Positions 14,807-16,617 of a stretch of 16,617 bases of DNA are shown one piece after another. The stretch's first letter is position 1. Every line of letters starts with the position of its first letter. Origin of the DNA: Ignavibacteria bacterium UBA6906 (GTDB taxonomy: Bacteria > Bacteroidota > Ignavibacteria > UBA10030 > UBA6906). The position numbers were made by a program, and so were the translations under genes. The DNA is taken from positions 1 to 16,617 of the forward strand of contig DKBG01000242.1 of the NCBI GenBank assembly GCA_002451155.1. The letters are read 5' to 3'. Below the pieces are notes generated by a model. The model ran no database searches and was not told the origin of the DNA. It saw only the letters and a list, made by a program, of their open reading frames with translations.

Positions 14807-15244
14807 CTACTGCGGGTTTCCGGGCCGCCGGAAGAACACCTCAACTTCTGTGATCAGCTCCTCATCTGTCACCAGCCCCGGAATCAGACGGGGTTCCTGT
14901 GCCCCGTCTGTCAGGATAATGCCAATGATATCGGGAGCTTTTGCGCGCTCGAGGGTGCGGCTCTTCTTCTGTCCGTATTGCACGACGATGATGGGAACGC
15001 TCGTGAGTTTCAGGGGAATGTTCCGCCCCTTGAGAAAGGCCGCCGCTTTCCCTGCGCTGTAGTCGAAGTCGTCAAACAACTCAGCCTGGTCGAGTCCGTC
15101 GGCCCGGATGATCGAATCCCGCTCGGCGGCGGTCGGGCTGTAGAAGACCACAGCCGGTCCTGTCACGACACACGTTGCCGGAGCCGGGCGTGTTTGACCG
15201 GCGCCCACCAGAAGGATCTCCAGGATAATGAGCGAGAGTGTCAT
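14807..15244 (-). CDS. Small secreted protein of unknown function, coupled to ABC permease
   Basis: The 145-residue product has a short signal peptide (about 1-16) and then a mixed alpha/beta sequence with an early strand A-V-V-F-Y-S-P-T, a D-D-F-D-Y motif, and a second strand V-P-I-I-V-V-Q-Y-G. I do not recognise the family. It starts six bases after the stop of the MacB-like permease and is the last gene of that operon, so it may act with the transporter as a periplasmic partner or as cargo. No strong ribosome binding site is seen; translation may be coupled to the permease gene. The C-terminal third is rich in acidic residues. Confidence 0.65.
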   Translation of the reverse strand: MTLSLIILEILLVGAGQTRPAPATCVVTGPAVVFYSPTAAERDSIIRADGLDQAELFDDFDYSAGKAAAFLKGRNIPLKLTSVPIIVVQYGQKKSRTLERAKAPDIIGIILTDGAQEPRLIPGLVTDEELITEVEVFFRRPGNPQ

Positions 15245-15250
15245 CGCCGA

Positions 15251-16468
15251 TTATTCGTACCGCAGCGCGTCGATCGGATTCAGCAGCGCAGCCTTGCGGG
15301 CGGGATAGAATCCGAAAAAGATCCCGATCGCGATCGAGAACCCGAACGACAGAATGATGGACAGAAGCGTGATAATGGTCGGCCATTTGGCGAAATAGGA
15401 GATTGCGGAGGACCCGGTGACACCGACGAGGATTCCGAGTGTGCCGCCGAGAAGGCTCAGCACCATCGCCTCGATAAGGAACTGTGTCAGGATATCCCGG
15501 CCTCGCGCGCCGACCGACATCCTGATGCCGATTTCCCGTGTCCGTTCGGTGACGGAGACAAGCATGATGTTCATGATACCGATGCCTCCGACAAGGAGGG
15601 AGACTGACGCGATTCCCGCCAGGAGCCACGTCAGGATCTCTGTTGTTGCTGTGGCGGTTGCCGCCAGATCGGTCTGGTTCCGGATCGTGAAGTCGTCCGG
15701 TTCTCCCGGAGATGTCTTGTGCCGCATCCTGAGCAGTTCCGAGATTTGCGCCTGGGCCGCGTTCATGTTGGAGGCACTCGTGGCGGAGACAAGGATCTGT
15801 CTGAGATACGGGTAATGGGAGAGTCGACGCAGTACGGTTGTGTAGGGTGCCAGGATGTTATCGTCCTGATCCTGGCCCATGGCGTTCTGTCCTTTTTTGG
15901 CGAGCACCCCGACGACTCTGAACGGAACATTGCGGATCCGGATGGTCTGGCCGACGGGGCTCGCATCGGGAAAGAGCGCGTCTGCTACCGTCCGGCCGAG
16001 CACACATACTTTCGCCGCCGCCTTGACATCCTGGTCAGAATAGAATTCTCCGTACTCGATGGCCCACTTGCGGATCTCCAGATAGTCGGAGCCGGTTCCC
16101 TCAATGCTGGTCATCCAGTTGAGGTTTCCTGCGACGACCTGTCCTCCCGAGCGCGTGCCCGGAGACATGTAAGCGACAGCAGGACACTCCCTCTGAATCG
16201 CTGCCGCATCGTCCTCCGTGAGGGTTGTCATCGTGCCCGCTCCCATTCTCAGGCCGCCCTGCTGCTGGGATCCGGGGAAAACGATCAGCACGTTTGTCCC
16301 CAGGGAGGCGATCGTTTCCTTGACGGAATATTCCGCGCCCTGCCCGATGGCGAGCATCGCGATGACCGCCGCCACCCCGATGATGATACCGAGCATTGTG
16401 AGGAACGACCGCATCTTGTTACGCTGAAGAGCACGGAAGGCCGAGAGGAGGATATTCATATTCTTCAT
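15251..16468 (-). CDS. MacB-like ABC transporter permease
   Basis: The 405-residue protein has the classic MacB/FtsX-like layout: a first membrane helix (about 19-44; M-L-G-I-I-I-G-V-A-A-V), a large periplasmic MacB_PCD domain (about 45-270; V-G-Q-T-I-R-I-R near its end), and three C-terminal helices (about 278-300, 326-352, 364-388) that contain I-M-N-I-M-L-V-S-V-T-E-R-T-R-E-I-G-I-R and finish with P-A-R-K-A-A-L-L-N-P-I-D-A-L-R-Y-E. Such permeases are mechanotransmission exporters that push substrates from the periplasm through a TolC-type channel. The ATG at 16468 overlaps the stop of the ATPase gene (ATGA), with GAGGAGG about seven bases upstream. An alternative ATG lies three codons later. 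Confidence 0.95.
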   Translation of the reverse strand: MKNMNILLSAFRALQRNKMRSFLTMLGIIIGVAAVIAMLAIGQGAEYSVKETIASLGTNVLIVFPGSQQQGGLRMGAGTMTTLTEDDAAAIQRECPAVAYMSPGTRSGGQVVAGNLNWMTSIEGTGSDYLEIRKWAIEYGEFYSDQDVKAAAKVCVLGRTVADALFPDASPVGQTIRIRNVPFRVVGVLAKKGQNAMGQDQDDNILAPYTTVLRRLSHYPYLRQILVSATSASNMNAAQAQISELLRMRHKTSPGEPDDFTIRNQTDLAATATATTEILTWLLAGIASVSLLVGGIGIMNIMLVSVTERTREIGIRMSVGARGRDILTQFLIEAMVLSLLGGTLGILVGVTGSSAISYFAKWPTIITLLSIILSFGFSIAIGIFFGFYPARKAALLNPIDALRYE

Positions 16469-16617
16469 GCTTCGTCCTCCTCATCGGTGAGAACCGGCAT
16501 CTCGCGCAAGACTTCAGCCGCGGACTTCGGCGACAGGTTCATCCTGTCCGACCGTATCTTTCCGTCACGGAATGTGATATGTCGCCGTGTGAACTGGGCG
16601 ATGTCGTGCTCGTGGGT
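16465..16617 (-). CDS. ABC transporter ATP-binding protein, C-terminal fragment (cut by window end)
   Basis: The last 50 codons of an ABC ATPase reach the right edge. They begin with T-H-E-H-D, whose histidine is the H-loop switch residue, and continue with I-T-F-R-D-G-K-I, the typical end of MacB/LolD-type ATPases (T-H-x-x-x-A...R-D-G-x-I). The Walker motifs and signature lie outside the window. The stop overlaps the permease start as ATGA, so this ATPase should energise that permease. A MacA-type adaptor, if any, would lie further upstream in this operon. Confidence 0.9.
   Translation of the reverse strand, partial: THEHDIAQFTRRHITFRDGKIRSDRMNLSPKSAAEVLREMPVLTDEEDEA

Noticed and set aside
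14735..15607. 290-codon + strand frame across the secreted-protein and permease genes
   Set aside because: It is antisense to two clearly supported genes and its translation is low-complexity and rich in D, R and G.
1..16617. CRISPR array, tRNA, rRNA or insertion sequence
   Set aside because: No regularly spaced repeats, cloverleaf-like stretches, rRNA segments or transposase motifs were seen on either strand.

Overview
The window is a gene-dense stretch of a moderately GC-rich bacterial chromosome from a diderm (Gram-negative type) organism. Evidence for an outer membrane is a DUF5916-type beta-barrel protein and a TolC-like protein. The DUF5916 protein, the periplasmic Ig-like/OB-fold modules and the mix of signalling genes recall the Bacteroidota/Ignavibacteriota/Chlorobiota (FCB) group. 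That placement is an inference from gene families. No rRNA, tRNA, CRISPR array, insertion sequence or origin was seen.

Region 1 (31-4415, + strand) is a tightly packed signalling operon: a membrane-anchored PASTA protein, a secreted Ig-like/TPR protein with a possible CsgG-like end, a membrane-tethered PP2C Ser/Thr phosphatase, and a protein with a periplasmic OB-like domain, one membrane helix and a cytoplasmic FHA domain. PASTA, PP2C and FHA are the usual partners of an Hanks-type Ser/Thr kinase. No kinase is inside the window; one may lie just upstream, and the PASTA protein could be its C-terminal part.

Region 2 (4476-8694) holds an SGNH/GDSL-type membrane-anchored hydrolase (-), a divergent DUF5916 outer-membrane protein (+) and a small ABM-fold protein (-). 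A strong hairpin lies between the last two, which are convergent. The 361-base gap to the next gene contains a 21-base near-perfect palindrome.

Region 3 (9056-14698) is the most unusual part. Two small overlapping membrane proteins (-) face a + strand series: ECF sigma factor, zinc-finger anti-sigma factor, a short TolC-like protein, a 74-residue protein, a fusion of a YdjM/DUF457-type membrane metal-hydrolase domain to an HlyD-like periplasmic adaptor, and an AAA-type ATPase with a C-terminal membrane hairpin. Four junctions are overlapping or very short, so these genes probably form one or two linked transcripts. The combination has outer-membrane, adaptor, membrane and ATPase parts, as an envelope-spanning export or surveillance machine would, but no recognisable inner-membrane transporter. 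I do not recognise it as a named system.

Region 4 (14807-16617, - strand) is a MacB-type ABC export operon read from the right edge: the C-terminus of the ATPase (cut by the window end), a MacB-like permease, and a small secreted protein of unknown function.
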